Source: Bacteroidaceae bacterium
GTDB taxonomy: Bacteria > Bacteroidota > Bacteroidia > Bacteroidales > Bacteroidaceae
Direction: 5' to 3'
NCBI GenBank assembly: GCA_017442185.1
Contig: JAFSAT010000021.1
Span: forward strand, 1-64,000
DNA: 64,000 bases
The position numbers were made by a program, and so were the translations under genes. Below the pieces are notes generated by a model that was not told the DNA's origin, did not search any database, and worked only from the letters and a program-made list of their open reading frames with translations. Of the stretch, positions 16,928 through 25,694 are shown piece by piece (position 1 is the first letter of the stretch; every line of letters starts with the position of its first letter).

Positions 16928-19573
16928 TTAAAATTCCTGACCCAAAATGAAATGGAACTGACTGCCGCCGTACCTCGACGAGCCGAACAGTTTGTCGAAT
17001 CCGTATGCCCAATCTATACCTATCAGACCTATCATTTGCAGGTATATGCGAACACCCACTCCGGCGCTGCGTTTAAGGTCGAAGAGATTAAATTGGCTCA
17101 CATCGGTCCATGCGTTTCCACCTTCTACAAATGCAAGACCGTAGATGTTGGTTGTAGTTTGCAACATAAAGGGGAAGCGCAATTCCATGCCCAAGCGTGT
17201 GTAGGCATAGCCTTCGTAGCCATAGGGGGTGAGACTTCCGTTGTCGTATCCGCGCAGCGCCACCATATCGGTTGCGTAGTTATATGAATATCCGCTCATG
17301 CCGTCTCCTCCCATGTAGAATGTTTCAAATGGCGATTTCTTGTTTTTGTCGTAACTTCCCAAAAGTCCGAACTCGGCACGTGTCATCAGCACAAGATTGT
17401 AGTTTCCATCCGTAAGCGAAGTATAAGTTTTGCTCTTGAACTTTATCTTATAATACTCTATCCATTTGTGCTTCTCGCGCAGTTCACTCTTGTAGGTGGA
17501 GCTCTTGGGATTTGTTGCCAATTTGGCATAATCTTTTCCATCAAACAGCGAATAGGGAGGTGTGAACGATGCTGTAAGTGAGAATTCCGAGCCTTCGCGA
17601 GGGAAGAATGGGTTAACTACGGATTTTCGTGCCAATGTGAGTGAGAGGTTTATGTTGTTGCAATGTCCGTCGGTGATAAGGAAGTATTGCCAATCCTTCA
17701 GCGAGTAGAGCTGATAGTTAAGCTCGGCCGAGAAGCTGAAGTAGTCGTCGGGCCAACGCAAACGGCGCCCCCATCCTATTGAGAATCCATACATCTTTAT
17801 GTATTTATCGGGGTCGTAGTATGACGACATATTATTATATCCGTAGCCATAGTTATTGTAATTACCATAGCCATACAGATAGTTGTAATAGTTATTATAG
17901 TAGGCCGAGTTGTAGTAACTGCTTGCCACATCTGTTTGTACCGACATAAAGGCCGACACTGAGAATGAGTTCGGACGTTTGCGACCGAACCAAGGGTCGA
18001 AGAACGAGACGCTGTATGCCTGATAGTACTGTCCGTTTGATTGGGCACTTATGGTGAATGTCTGTCCGTCGCCCTGGGGGATTATTCCGCGACGATTGCC
18101 GTTCTTGTTGAACAGATTACGCATAGAGAAGTTTGTGAACTTAAGCGAGAGTTTTCCTATCACGCCTGTCTGTCCCCATCCGGCTGAGACCTCTATCTGG
18201 TCGCTGCTTTTAGATACAAGTTTCCAATCAATATCTACTGTTCCGTTCTGTTCGTTCGGCACTATGTCGGGATTCATCTGTTCGGCATCGAAATGTCCCA
18301 TATTGGCAAGTTCCATGAATGAACGTTTGACGGCACTCATCGAGAAGAGGCTGCCGGGCAGTGTATATAGTTCGCGACGCACCACCTCTTCGTATAGTCG
18401 GTCGTTTCCGCTTATCTTTACACGATTTATGGTAGCCTGTGTTCCCTCTTGCATACGAATCTCAAGGTCGATGGAGTCATTGTCGACGCTCATCTCAACC
18501 GGTACAAGGCGCAGGAACACATATCCATTGTCGTTGTATGTATTTCGCACGGAATTATCATCTTCAAAAAGACGCTCATCGAGATGTTTCTGGTTATATA
18601 CATCGCCCGGTTTCATACCCAAGAGGTAGTCGAGCTGCGCTGTGGAATAGACACTGTTGCCAACCCAACTTATGTTGCGGACATAATATTTGTCACCCTC
18701 GCTTATTTTCAAATATATATCCACATGATTTTCGTCATAGGGAACAACGCTGTCGGAGACTATGTAGGCATCTCGATAACCATGTTCGTTATAAAGGGAT
18801 ATGATATTCTCTTTATCCTCGGAGTAGCGTTCATCGGTAAATTTCTTTGAGCGCAGAAATGTGTGGAAGAAGTTTTTGAGTGTGGTTCCTTCACGTGTCT
18901 TTTTCATTGCATAGCGCACCTTTTTGTCACTCAGTTTCTCTACTCCGTCGATATAAATTCGATGTACTTTTATCTTATCTTTTTTATCTATATTTACGTC
19001 TACGATGACATTATTCTCGGCATTGACATCAGGGCGTTGCGTGATGTTTACCTCGACATTCTTATAGCCTTTATTTTCAAAATAGCGCTCAATGATACGA
19101 CGGGCGCGGCTCTCCATATCCGGGGTAATTTGATTGCCTTTTATGAGACCTATCTGCGTCTCAAGATCCTCGCGCTCGCCCTTTTTCACCCCTTTGATGT
19201 TTATTTGAGATACGCGCGGACGTTGCTTCAGGTGTATTCCCAAGTAAATCTTATTGCCTATTATACTATCGGCTGTGATGCTGACATCGGAAAAGAGTCC
19301 GAACTTCCAATATCGTTTTATGGCAGAGGTTATAGCCTCGCCGGGAACGGTTATCTCGTCGCCAACCGATAAATTGGAGATTCCTATTATCACGTAGGGT
19401 TCTTGATTATCTATACCGGTAAGGTTTATTCCGCCTATCTCATATTTACGCGGAGTGCCCGAATAGAGAATTGTGGGGTTTACCACTTTTGCAGCCTGTG
19501 CCAAAGCCTCTGTTGTAAATAACACAAGCAACATTGCAATGGCAAACGGTCTTATAAGTGACATGTATCTCAT
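16928..19573 (-). CDS. bamA: Outer membrane assembly factor BamA
   Basis: An 881-residue Omp85 protein that folds and inserts beta-barrels into the outer membrane. After the signal peptide (to about residue 26) come POTRA domains (about 40-440) and a C-terminal 16-strand barrel ending in FHFILGQEF. A stretch at residues about 545-590 is almost all Tyr, Asn, Gly and Ser and probably forms a surface loop of the barrel; this is unusual. The gene sits between uppS and skp as in P. gingivalis. A start at Met4 is an alternative. Confidence 0.95.
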   Translation of the reverse strand: MRYMSLIRPFAIAMLLVLFTTEALAQAAKVVNPTILYSGTPRKYEIGGINLTGIDNQEPYVIIGISNLSVGDEITVPGEAITSAIKRYWKFGLFSDVSITADSIIGNKIYLGIHLKQRPRVSQINIKGVKKGEREDLETQIGLIKGNQITPDMESRARRIIERYFENKGYKNVEVNITQRPDVNAENNVIVDVNIDKKDKIKVHRIYIDGVEKLSDKKVRYAMKKTREGTTLKNFFHTFLRSKKFTDERYSEDKENIISLYNEHGYRDAYIVSDSVVPYDENHVDIYLKISEGDKYYVRNISWVGNSVYSTAQLDYLLGMKPGDVYNQKHLDERLFEDDNSVRNTYNDNGYVFLRLVPVEMSVDNDSIDLEIRMQEGTQATINRVKISGNDRLYEEVVRRELYTLPGSLFSMSAVKRSFMELANMGHFDAEQMNPDIVPNEQNGTVDIDWKLVSKSSDQIEVSAGWGQTGVIGKLSLKFTNFSMRNLFNKNGNRRGIIPQGDGQTFTISAQSNGQYYQAYSVSFFDPWFGRKRPNSFSVSAFMSVQTDVASSYYNSAYYNNYYNYLYGYGNYNNYGYGYNNMSSYYDPDKYIKMYGFSIGWGRRLRWPDDYFSFSAELNYQLYSLKDWQYFLITDGHCNNINLSLTLARKSVVNPFFPREGSEFSLTASFTPPYSLFDGKDYAKLATNPKSSTYKSELREKHKWIEYYKIKFKSKTYTSLTDGNYNLVLMTRAEFGLLGSYDKNKKSPFETFYMGGDGMSGYSYNYATDMVALRGYDNGSLTPYGYEGYAYTRLGMELRFPFMLQTTTNIYGLAFVEGGNAWTDVSQFNLFDLKRSAGVGVRIYLQMIGLIGIDWAYGFDKLFGSSRYGGSQFHFILGQEF

Positions 19574-19606
19574 TTTATGTTATTTAATCTTTGAATTATC
19601 TGTTTA

Positions 19607-20368
19607 TTATTTGTTCGTCCGTGCTGTCTCGCTTATCTGCTCGCCTGTCTTTCCGTAACGTCGTTGACGTTGTTGGTAATCATATACAGCCTTGCACAGT
19701 TCGTTATTGTCAAAATCGGGCCACAGCACTTCGGTAAAGTAAAATTCCGAGTAAGCACATTGCCACAGAAGGAAATTGCTCAAACGTTGCTCTTTCCCTG
19801 TGCGTATGAGCAGGTCGGGGTCGGGCATGAAGTTCGTGGTGAGCGATTCATCCAACATCTTATCATCTATATCTTCAATGGCAATGACACCCTCTGTGGC
19901 ACGTTGTGCAATTGTGCGCACAGCCTCGACTATCTCCCATTTGGAGGAGTAGCTGAGTGCAAGCACCATTGTCATTGCATCGTTTTTTGAGGTACGTTCC
20001 TCGCAGGCTCTGAGACGCTCCGACACATTGGACGGCAGTTTATCAATATCACCTATCACACGAAAGCTCACATTGTTTTTCATAAATATCTCCTCTTCGA
20101 TACTCTCGAAAAGCAATACCATCAACGCGGCAACTTCTGCCTGAGGGCGGTTCCAATTTTCTGTGGAGAAAGTGTAGAGCGTGAGATAGCGAACACCTAA
20201 TTTAAGGGCATTCTCTACCAATTTACGAACTGTTGCCGCCCCTGCTTGATGCCCTGCACTACGCTCAAGACCGCGTTGTTGCGCCCATCGTCCGTTACCA
20301 TCCATTATGATGGCTATATGCTGTGGGATGTTACCCTTGTCTATTTTATTGATGTAGTCCATAGTCAT
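19607..20368 (-). CDS. uppS: Isoprenyl transferase (undecaprenyl diphosphate synthase)
   Basis: A 253-residue cis-prenyltransferase making the C55 lipid carrier used for peptidoglycan and surface polysaccharides. Signature motifs are [14 protein letters not shown] (near residue 20), the [15 protein letters not shown] motif and the C-terminal [20 protein letters not shown]. It lies between porG (9-base gap) and bamA (33-base gap), so it is part of the same transcript. Confidence 0.96.
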   Translation of the reverse strand: MTMDYINKIDKGNIPQHIAIIMDGNGRWAQQRGLERSAGHQAGAATVRKLVENALKLGVRYLTLYTFSTENWNRPQAEVAALMVLLFESIEEEIFMKNNVSFRVIGDIDKLPSNVSERLRACEERTSKNDAMTMVLALSYSSKWEIVEAVRTIAQRATEGVIAIEDIDDKMLDESLTTNFMPDPDLLIRTGKEQRLSNFLLWQCAYSEFYFTEVLWPDFDNNELCKAVYDYQQRQRRYGKTGEQISETARTNK

Positions 20369-20377
20369 TATCTTGTG

Positions 20378-21079
20378 TCAATTGTTACATTCCCGGTATT
20401 TAGGTGATATATCGTATGTAAGAAATATTGCAAAGAACGAGTAGCTGTCTTTGTTTTTTATTCCGCTGCTTTTAATGCCATAAGGGTCATTCAAAATGGG
20501 AGCGGCTTTATTGGTTACATCGAGCTTGTCACTGAGAGTGAATCTGAACGAAAGTTCGCAACCCAGATTGATACGCGGAGCAATCTTATATTTAACTCCT
20601 GCTCCTATGGGTATATTGGCTGTAAAGACATTATCGACAGGCTCCGGGGCAAATGTAAATCCCAATCCTCCAAACACATAAGGTGTAAGGCGATGTGTTC
20701 GTTTGTAACCTCCGCCTATGCCGTAGGCAAAGAAGTTATATTCAAATTGAGCGCCTAAATCATATAATGTACGTGAGAAATCTGTGTCACCTCCCGGGAA
20801 TTTATTGTCGCCGTCGGCCGTTGCGCCGGAAATTCCGGCTATTGCCAGATTGGCTTTTATTGCCATGCGCAGATTAAGGTTGTAGCGCCACACGGCACCT
20901 CCCATAAGGTTCATATTGTTTAAAAATCCCGAGTAGTTGGCATCTCCGTAATAAAAGCTGCCGCCTGTCATGCCTCCTACCTCGTAGCGATATTCTAATT
21001 CTTCGGCACACATAGGCCCTGCCAGACATAACATTATGCCTGCCACAAGGGCTTTAATTTTATGAGTGTGTCGTGCCAT
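20378..21079 (-). CDS. porG: PorG-type type IX secretion outer membrane protein (DUF6089)
   Basis: A 233-residue beta-barrel protein with signal peptide (cleavage after PMCA). It carries the DUF6089 pattern: EVGGMTGGSFYYGDANYSG at the N terminus and a series of alternating strands ending in YSFFAIFLTYDISPK. PorG anchors the periplasmic PorK-PorN ring of the T9SS to the outer membrane. Gene order porG-uppS-bamA-skp supports the call, because this order is seen around porG in P. gingivalis. It starts the envelope operon; no clear promoter is visible in the 60-base gap upstream. Confidence 0.85.
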   Translation of the reverse strand: MARHTHKIKALVAGIMLCLAGPMCAEELEYRYEVGGMTGGSFYYGDANYSGFLNNMNLMGGAVWRYNLNLRMAIKANLAIAGISGATADGDNKFPGGDTDFSRTLYDLGAQFEYNFFAYGIGGGYKRTHRLTPYVFGGLGFTFAPEPVDNVFTANIPIGAGVKYKIAPRINLGCELSFRFTLSDKLDVTNKAAPILNDPYGIKSSGIKNKDSYSFFAIFLTYDISPKYRECNN

Positions 21080-21139
21080 GCAGATTCTCTCTTTTCTCTT
21101 TACTGTCTGTTTTTTCTTATATGATAATGCTTTTTAAAA

Positions 21140-22507
21140 TTAAAAAGCCAATCTGTTTATTATTCCGCGCCACACCGACGGGTTGTCACCTCCTGTCACA
21201 ATCCAAAGATATTGCTCTGCGTCAACAGCCGAAGCGTAGGGGGCATCAACTCCGCGCAATGCTTCGGGGAGCGCCATCTTACCATTATCATAGGGTTCCC
21301 ATGTCAGGCCGTTATCTCGTGAAAAATAGAGTACCGAAAAGGCTTTTATTGATGTTCCGTCTGCGTTGCCGGCTCTGCCAAATGCCAGCAGACGATTGTC
21401 GTAACGCAACATGCTCAAAGAATGGAGTGCAGGGCAACTGAATTCGGTGCCGCCCGATGGTATAAGCTGCATCCACCCATCTTCGACCGACAAACGGCTC
21501 CACACGCATGGCTCTTTACTTTCGATATTGGGATATCCCACCAACACGCTGCGAATTATATTATTGTTTGTAACTATGGGATATACGGCCGAGGTCACAT
21601 TATGCAAAGGGAAGTCTTTGGGAACATCACCCACTGTCACAAACGAAGTGCCGTCTGTGGTATATGCCAGACATCCATCAACAACAGCCCACATCTTGCC
21701 CTCGGCATCCGATGCCGATATAAGTTTCTCTATGTTTCCGGCGAGATTCGCCTTGTTCCAATTTTCGCCGTCGGATGAAGTATATAATGCTCCGGCAGCC
21801 GTAACATACAGAGTGTTGCCAAAGTGCTGAACAGCTTCAAGGTCGGCTGTTTCCGGCAGAGATAGAACAACGGTACTGCTCCACTCTATACCCTCTTCGA
21901 TGGTTGCAAAGGAGGAAGCAGGCGTTCCATCATCCATAAGTCCAAAGAGTAACATCTTACCATCAAAAGGCAATAATCTCTTGGGCTGCACCTGTGGAGC
22001 AGGCTGCAATTTCTCCCAATACATCGCATCGGGGTCTACTGTATGAACATTAAGGCTCACGGTATATTCCAAGGCATAGTTTCCATCGGTAGAGGCCACG
22101 AGCAATCGACGAGGCGTGGTAAAGTCCAAAGAGTCTGACGAGGAGAGAAGATTATACATCTGTACGCTGTCATTCTCTTCATATATATACGCTATTCCGT
22201 CACATGAAACACCGGTTGTCACTTTGCTGACGTCTGTACCCAAAGGCAATGAATCGGGGTTATAAACAACGCGATTCTTTTGGTCTATTGCAAAGGGGTA
22301 GAGATTGCCGTTTACGGTGGTGGAAAGCAAAGTGTCCTTTCCTTCGGCAGTAGTTGAGCGGGTATATGCTTTCAGGGAACCTATCGAAAATGATTTTAGA
22401 GCCGCATAGGGATATATTACGGTGGTATCGTCGTCGTCGTCGAAACACGATGTGGCCGTTAACGCCACAGTGCATATTGTCAAAAGAGCAGACAAATATC
22501 TTTTCAT
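21140..22507 (-). CDS. DUF6242-like beta-propeller lipoprotein
   Basis: A 455-residue predicted lipoprotein: signal peptide with Cys at ALTATSCFDDDDD. Repeats of the form SxDGxxW (TSSDGENWNK, FSRDNGLTWEP) suggest a BNR/sialidase-like beta propeller in residues about 170-455. The N-terminal part resembles an immunoglobulin-like segment. The architecture matches DUF6242 proteins common in Bacteroidales, whose function is unknown. A promoter box (TACTTTTG at 22673-22680) lies 165 bases upstream. No catalytic residues are recognised. Confidence 0.65.
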   Translation of the reverse strand: MKRYLSALLTICTVALTATSCFDDDDDTTVIYPYAALKSFSIGSLKAYTRSTTAEGKDTLLSTTVNGNLYPFAIDQKNRVVYNPDSLPLGTDVSKVTTGVSCDGIAYIYEENDSVQMYNLLSSSDSLDFTTPRRLLVASTDGNYALEYTVSLNVHTVDPDAMYWEKLQPAPQVQPKRLLPFDGKMLLFGLMDDGTPASSFATIEEGIEWSSTVVLSLPETADLEAVQHFGNTLYVTAAGALYTSSDGENWNKANLAGNIEKLISASDAEGKMWAVVDGCLAYTTDGTSFVTVGDVPKDFPLHNVTSAVYPIVTNNNIIRSVLVGYPNIESKEPCVWSRLSVEDGWMQLIPSGGTEFSCPALHSLSMLRYDNRLLAFGRAGNADGTSIKAFSVLYFSRDNGLTWEPYDNGKMALPEALRGVDAPYASAVDAEQYLWIVTGGDNPSVWRGIINRLAF

Positions 22508-22739
22508 AGATTAAGAAACAGTTTAAATATTACGGAGCTGTCTCATTCTTACCTGTTTGTCTTTCATATTCGCAAAAGCCTGTTTCGGCCTTTTTTTGCT
22601 TAATGAAGAAACAAACAACATAGATTAAACAACTTGTAAATTATAAAATAAATACGGTTTGAATTCAAACTGCAAAAGTAGCAACAATTTTTGGGATGAT
22701 AATTAAAATCGCGCGTTATTTATAATAATTTAGCGATTT
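22508..22739 (-). promoter_or_regulatory. Long leader of the DUF6242-like gene
   Basis: The minus strand carries TACTTTTG at 22673-22680, then a perfect 14-base palindrome GTTTGAATTCAAAC (22657-22670) at the expected transcript start. Further on is an imperfect GC/AT hairpin near 22574-22598 with a T-run. The leader is therefore about 165 bases. The palindrome could be an operator and the hairpin a weak attenuator. Neither resembles a known riboswitch. Confidence 0.4.
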
Positions 22740-23801
22740 TTACTTTGTAAAGGTATATATTTCATTGCCGCAGCACTCTTGGGAGGATGTTTGTGTTGCT
22801 CTATGCAGATGGGGAGCAGGAACACCATCGCCTATAAAGAGAGAGGGGTTGCGCTCTACACGTGCCACGTCCCACAAATCCTCGTCGATGAAACTTTGCA
22901 ACAGTGCTGCCCCACCTTCGACCAACAGGCTGTTTACACCCATTGCAGCCAGATTAACCATAATCTGCCGCAATGTCGAGGATGAAGAATCAAGCAATAT
23001 CCGTTCGACATTTTTACCAAATTTACCATCCTCTGTACACTCGGTATATACAATCGTCGGCACAGTGCCGTCAAAAAGAGATAAAGAGGAGGGCAACACA
23101 CTCTTGCGATCTATCACAAGACGCAGGGGAGAGCGTCCGCCCCACTTGCGAACCGTCAACGACGGATTGTCAAGAAGCGCTGTACGTGTGCCCACAAGAA
23201 TGGCATCTGACTCTGCACGCAGTTTATGAACAGCAGTCATGGAGCAGGTGTTTGATATTGAAAGAGCATTGCCGCCGCTACGTTTATAATCAATAAAACC
23301 GTCGGCAGTTTCGGCCCATTTCAATGTCACAAAGGGGCGTTCAGCACGATGAAGAGTAAAGAATTTTTTATTTAGTTCAACAGCCTCATCAGAGAGCACA
23401 CCCACTGTAACATCTATCCCGGCATCGCGCATACGGGCAATGCCCTGCCCGTTTACTTTGGAATTAAAGTCGGTGGTAGCTATCACTACACGCGGTATTC
23501 CGCACGATATTATAAGGTCGCAACAGGGGGGTGTCTTTCCATAGTGCGAGCATGGTTCAAGTGTCACATACATTGTAGAGACACCAAGCAAATGCTTATC
23601 ACAATTTCTCACCGACCGCACAGCATTAACCTCGGCATGCGGCTCGCCTGCACGTATATGAAACCCCTCACCTATAATGCGCCCATCGGCCACAATCACA
23701 GCACCCACCATGGGATTGGGAGAGGTGCTCCCACTGCCGTTACGTGCAAGCTGCAGAGAACGGTGCATGAAAACCTCGTCATTATAATCAATTCCCTTCA
23801 T
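22740..23801 (-). CDS. ribD: Riboflavin biosynthesis protein RibD (deaminase/reductase)
   Basis: A 353-residue bifunctional enzyme for the second and third steps of riboflavin synthesis. The N-terminal zinc deaminase domain (1-145) has HAEVNA and PCSHYGKTPPC. The C-terminal NADPH reductase domain (150-353) has LKWAETADGFID and VEGGAALLQSF. The ATG at 23801 is preferred over a TTG three codons earlier. No FMN riboswitch-like leader is seen, and no other rib gene is adjacent. A 550-base repeat-filled gap precedes it. Confidence 0.93.
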   Translation of the reverse strand: MKGIDYNDEVFMHRSLQLARNGSGSTSPNPMVGAVIVADGRIIGEGFHIRAGEPHAEVNAVRSVRNCDKHLLGVSTMYVTLEPCSHYGKTPPCCDLIISCGIPRVVIATTDFNSKVNGQGIARMRDAGIDVTVGVLSDEAVELNKKFFTLHRAERPFVTLKWAETADGFIDYKRSGGNALSISNTCSMTAVHKLRAESDAILVGTRTALLDNPSLTVRKWGGRSPLRLVIDRKSVLPSSLSLFDGTVPTIVYTECTEDGKFGKNVERILLDSSSSTLRQIMVNLAAMGVNSLLVEGGAALLQSFIDEDLWDVARVERNPSLFIGDGVPAPHLHRATQTSSQECCGNEIYTFTK

Positions 23802-24355
23802 GAATTTCAATATTACTTTTATATATACGAAATTTAAAACTGTTTAAGAAACCGTTTGAATTTAAAAAGCTGTTTAAATTTTTCTCCTCTGTTTTTATTG
23901 TTCTTTTTTAAACAGCGTCTTATATCTTATGCGATTTTTAAATAAAAATTAAACAGCACCTCACTAAGTTTCTAAAAAACAGCAATAATAATGCGAATAT
24001 AAAAATATTTTCTTAGATGCCATTTAAATTTAGAAGTTGTTTAAGTTTTATTTCGGAATTATTTGAGAACTGTTTAATAGTAGGTTTTCTTTGTCATATT
24101 GCAGGGAATAGCGGGCTGTTTCCAAAAGATAACAAAGAAAAGATGTCTGAAACTGCCTCAAAGAAGCCGAAACAAAGTCGCAAATTTAGGAAACATTACC
24201 AATAAATTTAAACAGCTTCTTAAATTCTTTAGTTTTTACAGAGCATATATAAAGTTGTTTTAACATGGAGCAGAAACGAAAAAGCATAAAAGAGCCTGCG
24301 CATAATATTCTTAACAGAAATTTAACAGCTTATGGATACTTGAAAAAACCTCGAT
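23802..24355. other. Repeat-filled intergenic region
   Basis: No credible gene. The interval has at least seven AGAAGCTGTTTAAA-like motifs in both orientations: AACTGTTTAAGAAACCG near 23838, AAGCTGTTTAAATT near 23868, AAACAGCGTCTTA near 23911, and the complete family B element at 24031-24222. An open frame at 24017-24205 (+) falls entirely inside the repeat and is not considered a gene. Confidence 0.6.
24031..24222 (+). repeat. Dispersed repeat family B, full copy
   Basis: About 190 bases bounded by TAGAAGTTGTTTAAG and the inverse TTTAAACAGCTTCTTA. Its first 60 bases (including TTATTTCGGAATTATTTGAG and AACTGTTTAA) match the copy at 13788-13890 read on the other strand. It has the form of a small inverted-repeat element without a coding gene. 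Confidence 0.65.
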
Positions 24356-25186
24356 TCACTCCCCTGTTCGCAATGTAATCATCACAATCTCGCTGGGTGC
24401 ACAAAAGCGTACTCTTCGACGCGATGTACCCACTCCGTTCGTTGTTACCACAGGCACTGCACTATCTGTAAAATTCATGCCGCTTATAAATCGCATGCCG
24501 TAACGAGAATTTGTTACAGGGGCGTAAAGGCCGAACAGATTCACCTGTCCGCCATGCGTATGGCCGGCAAGCACAAGGTCGGCCTCTGTGTCAATATCCT
24601 GAGCATAATCGGGTGTATGCACCAACAGTATTGTAAAATAATTTTCAAAGATGTCTGCTGCAAGCGAAACAGTGGCAGAATCTGCAGCAAAAGGATTTCC
24701 CACCCCAACGAGCGCAATTTTTTCGCCATTATTGGAGAGATACACCGCACTGTCTTTTAACGCAACGACACCCGAGGCATCCATAGCCTCGGTACAAGCC
24801 TCCGACCACTTAAAATCGTGATTCCCGGGAACGGCATAAATTCCATGAGCTGTTTCAACTGACGACAGAGAATCAAAAAGTTCGGTATAATGGCGTGCCG
24901 AAGTTACATAGTCGCCACCGAGAAGAAAAAGGTCGGGCTCTTCGGAGCGCAGTTTACGCAGCAGTTTACCGAGACGTTTTTTTGTAAACAAGCTCGGATA
25001 GTGTGTATCGGATATAAATGCTATTTTAAAACCGTCAAAATTTTTCGGCAGACATTCGCTCACAACATCGTAACGCCTGACACGCCCCACACCCATGCCC
25101 GACAGCGTGGCACACGAAGATAGCAGCAACAACACCGCGCAGAAACAGGCCGACACCCCGAGCACACGCACCGCTCTCGGAATCAT
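24356..25186 (-). CDS. Membrane-anchored metallophosphoesterase
   Basis: A 276-residue calcineurin-like phosphoesterase of the YaeI type. Metal-binding motifs are in order: AFISDTHYP (near residue 55), GGDYV (near 91), GNHD (near 121) and GHTHGGQ (near 208). The N terminus is a signal anchor or lipoprotein signal (LLLLSSCATLSG). YaeI-type enzymes act on lipid substrates at the membrane; the substrate here is unknown. The start overlaps the ispF stop by four bases (ATGA), so translation is coupled. Confidence 0.88.
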   Translation of the reverse strand: MIPRAVRVLGVSACFCAVLLLLSSCATLSGMGVGRVRRYDVVSECLPKNFDGFKIAFISDTHYPSLFTKKRLGKLLRKLRSEEPDLFLLGGDYVTSARHYTELFDSLSSVETAHGIYAVPGNHDFKWSEACTEAMDASGVVALKDSAVYLSNNGEKIALVGVGNPFAADSATVSLAADIFENYFTILLVHTPDYAQDIDTEADLVLAGHTHGGQVNLFGLYAPVTNSRYGMRFISGMNFTDSAVPVVTTNGVGTSRRRVRFCAPSEIVMITLRTGE

Positions 25187-25656
25187 TTTTCTATAAGAAC
25201 AACGGCATAGGCCGTGATACCCTCTTTGCGACCCTCAAAGCCCAGCTTTTCGGTTGTGGTAGCCTTTATGGAGAGTGCATCGGCATCAATCCCCAACACT
25301 CCGGCCATTGTCTGCTGCATCGACGGAATATAAGGGTTTAACTTAGGTGCTTGGGCAGCTATCGTAGCATCAATGTTACTTATTGCATATCCCTTGCTTT
25401 TGATAAGTTCGTTTGTTCGGTGCAATAATATTTTGCTGTCTATATTCAAAAATTCATCGGAATTGTCGGGAAATTGAAAGCCGATGTCGCGTAAATTCGC
25501 TGCACCTAACAGAGCATCACATATAGCATGAATAAGTACATCTGCATCAGAATGTCCGTCAAGCCCATACTCATAAGGAATCTTGACACCTCCTATCCAC
25601 AGGTCGCGCCCTGCAACAAGGCGATGCACATCCATTCCGTAACCTACACGTATCAT
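25183..25656 (-). CDS. ispF: 2-C-methyl-D-erythritol 2,4-cyclodiphosphate synthase
   Basis: A 157-residue MEP-pathway enzyme that forms the cyclic diphosphate intermediate of isoprenoid synthesis. Zinc ligands and motifs are GYGMDVHRL (Asp and His near residues 8-10) and GHSDADVLIHAICDALLG (near 34). The KATTTEKLGFEGRKEGI segment binds CDP. Length is normal. It follows porV by 38 bases and overlaps the phosphoesterase start. Confidence 0.96.
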   Translation of the reverse strand: MIRVGYGMDVHRLVAGRDLWIGGVKIPYEYGLDGHSDADVLIHAICDALLGAANLRDIGFQFPDNSDEFLNIDSKILLHRTNELIKSKGYAISNIDATIAAQAPKLNPYIPSMQQTMAGVLGIDADALSIKATTTEKLGFEGRKEGITAYAVVLIEK

Positions 25657-25694
25657 AACACCATTCTTTTCATATTCAACAATGTAACACTTAT

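Noticed and set aside
24017-24205. Open frame of 62 codons on the plus strand
   Set aside because: It lies inside the family B repeat. The related frame on the minus strand at 13797-14039 shows the same peptide only because it overlaps the other copy of the repeat.
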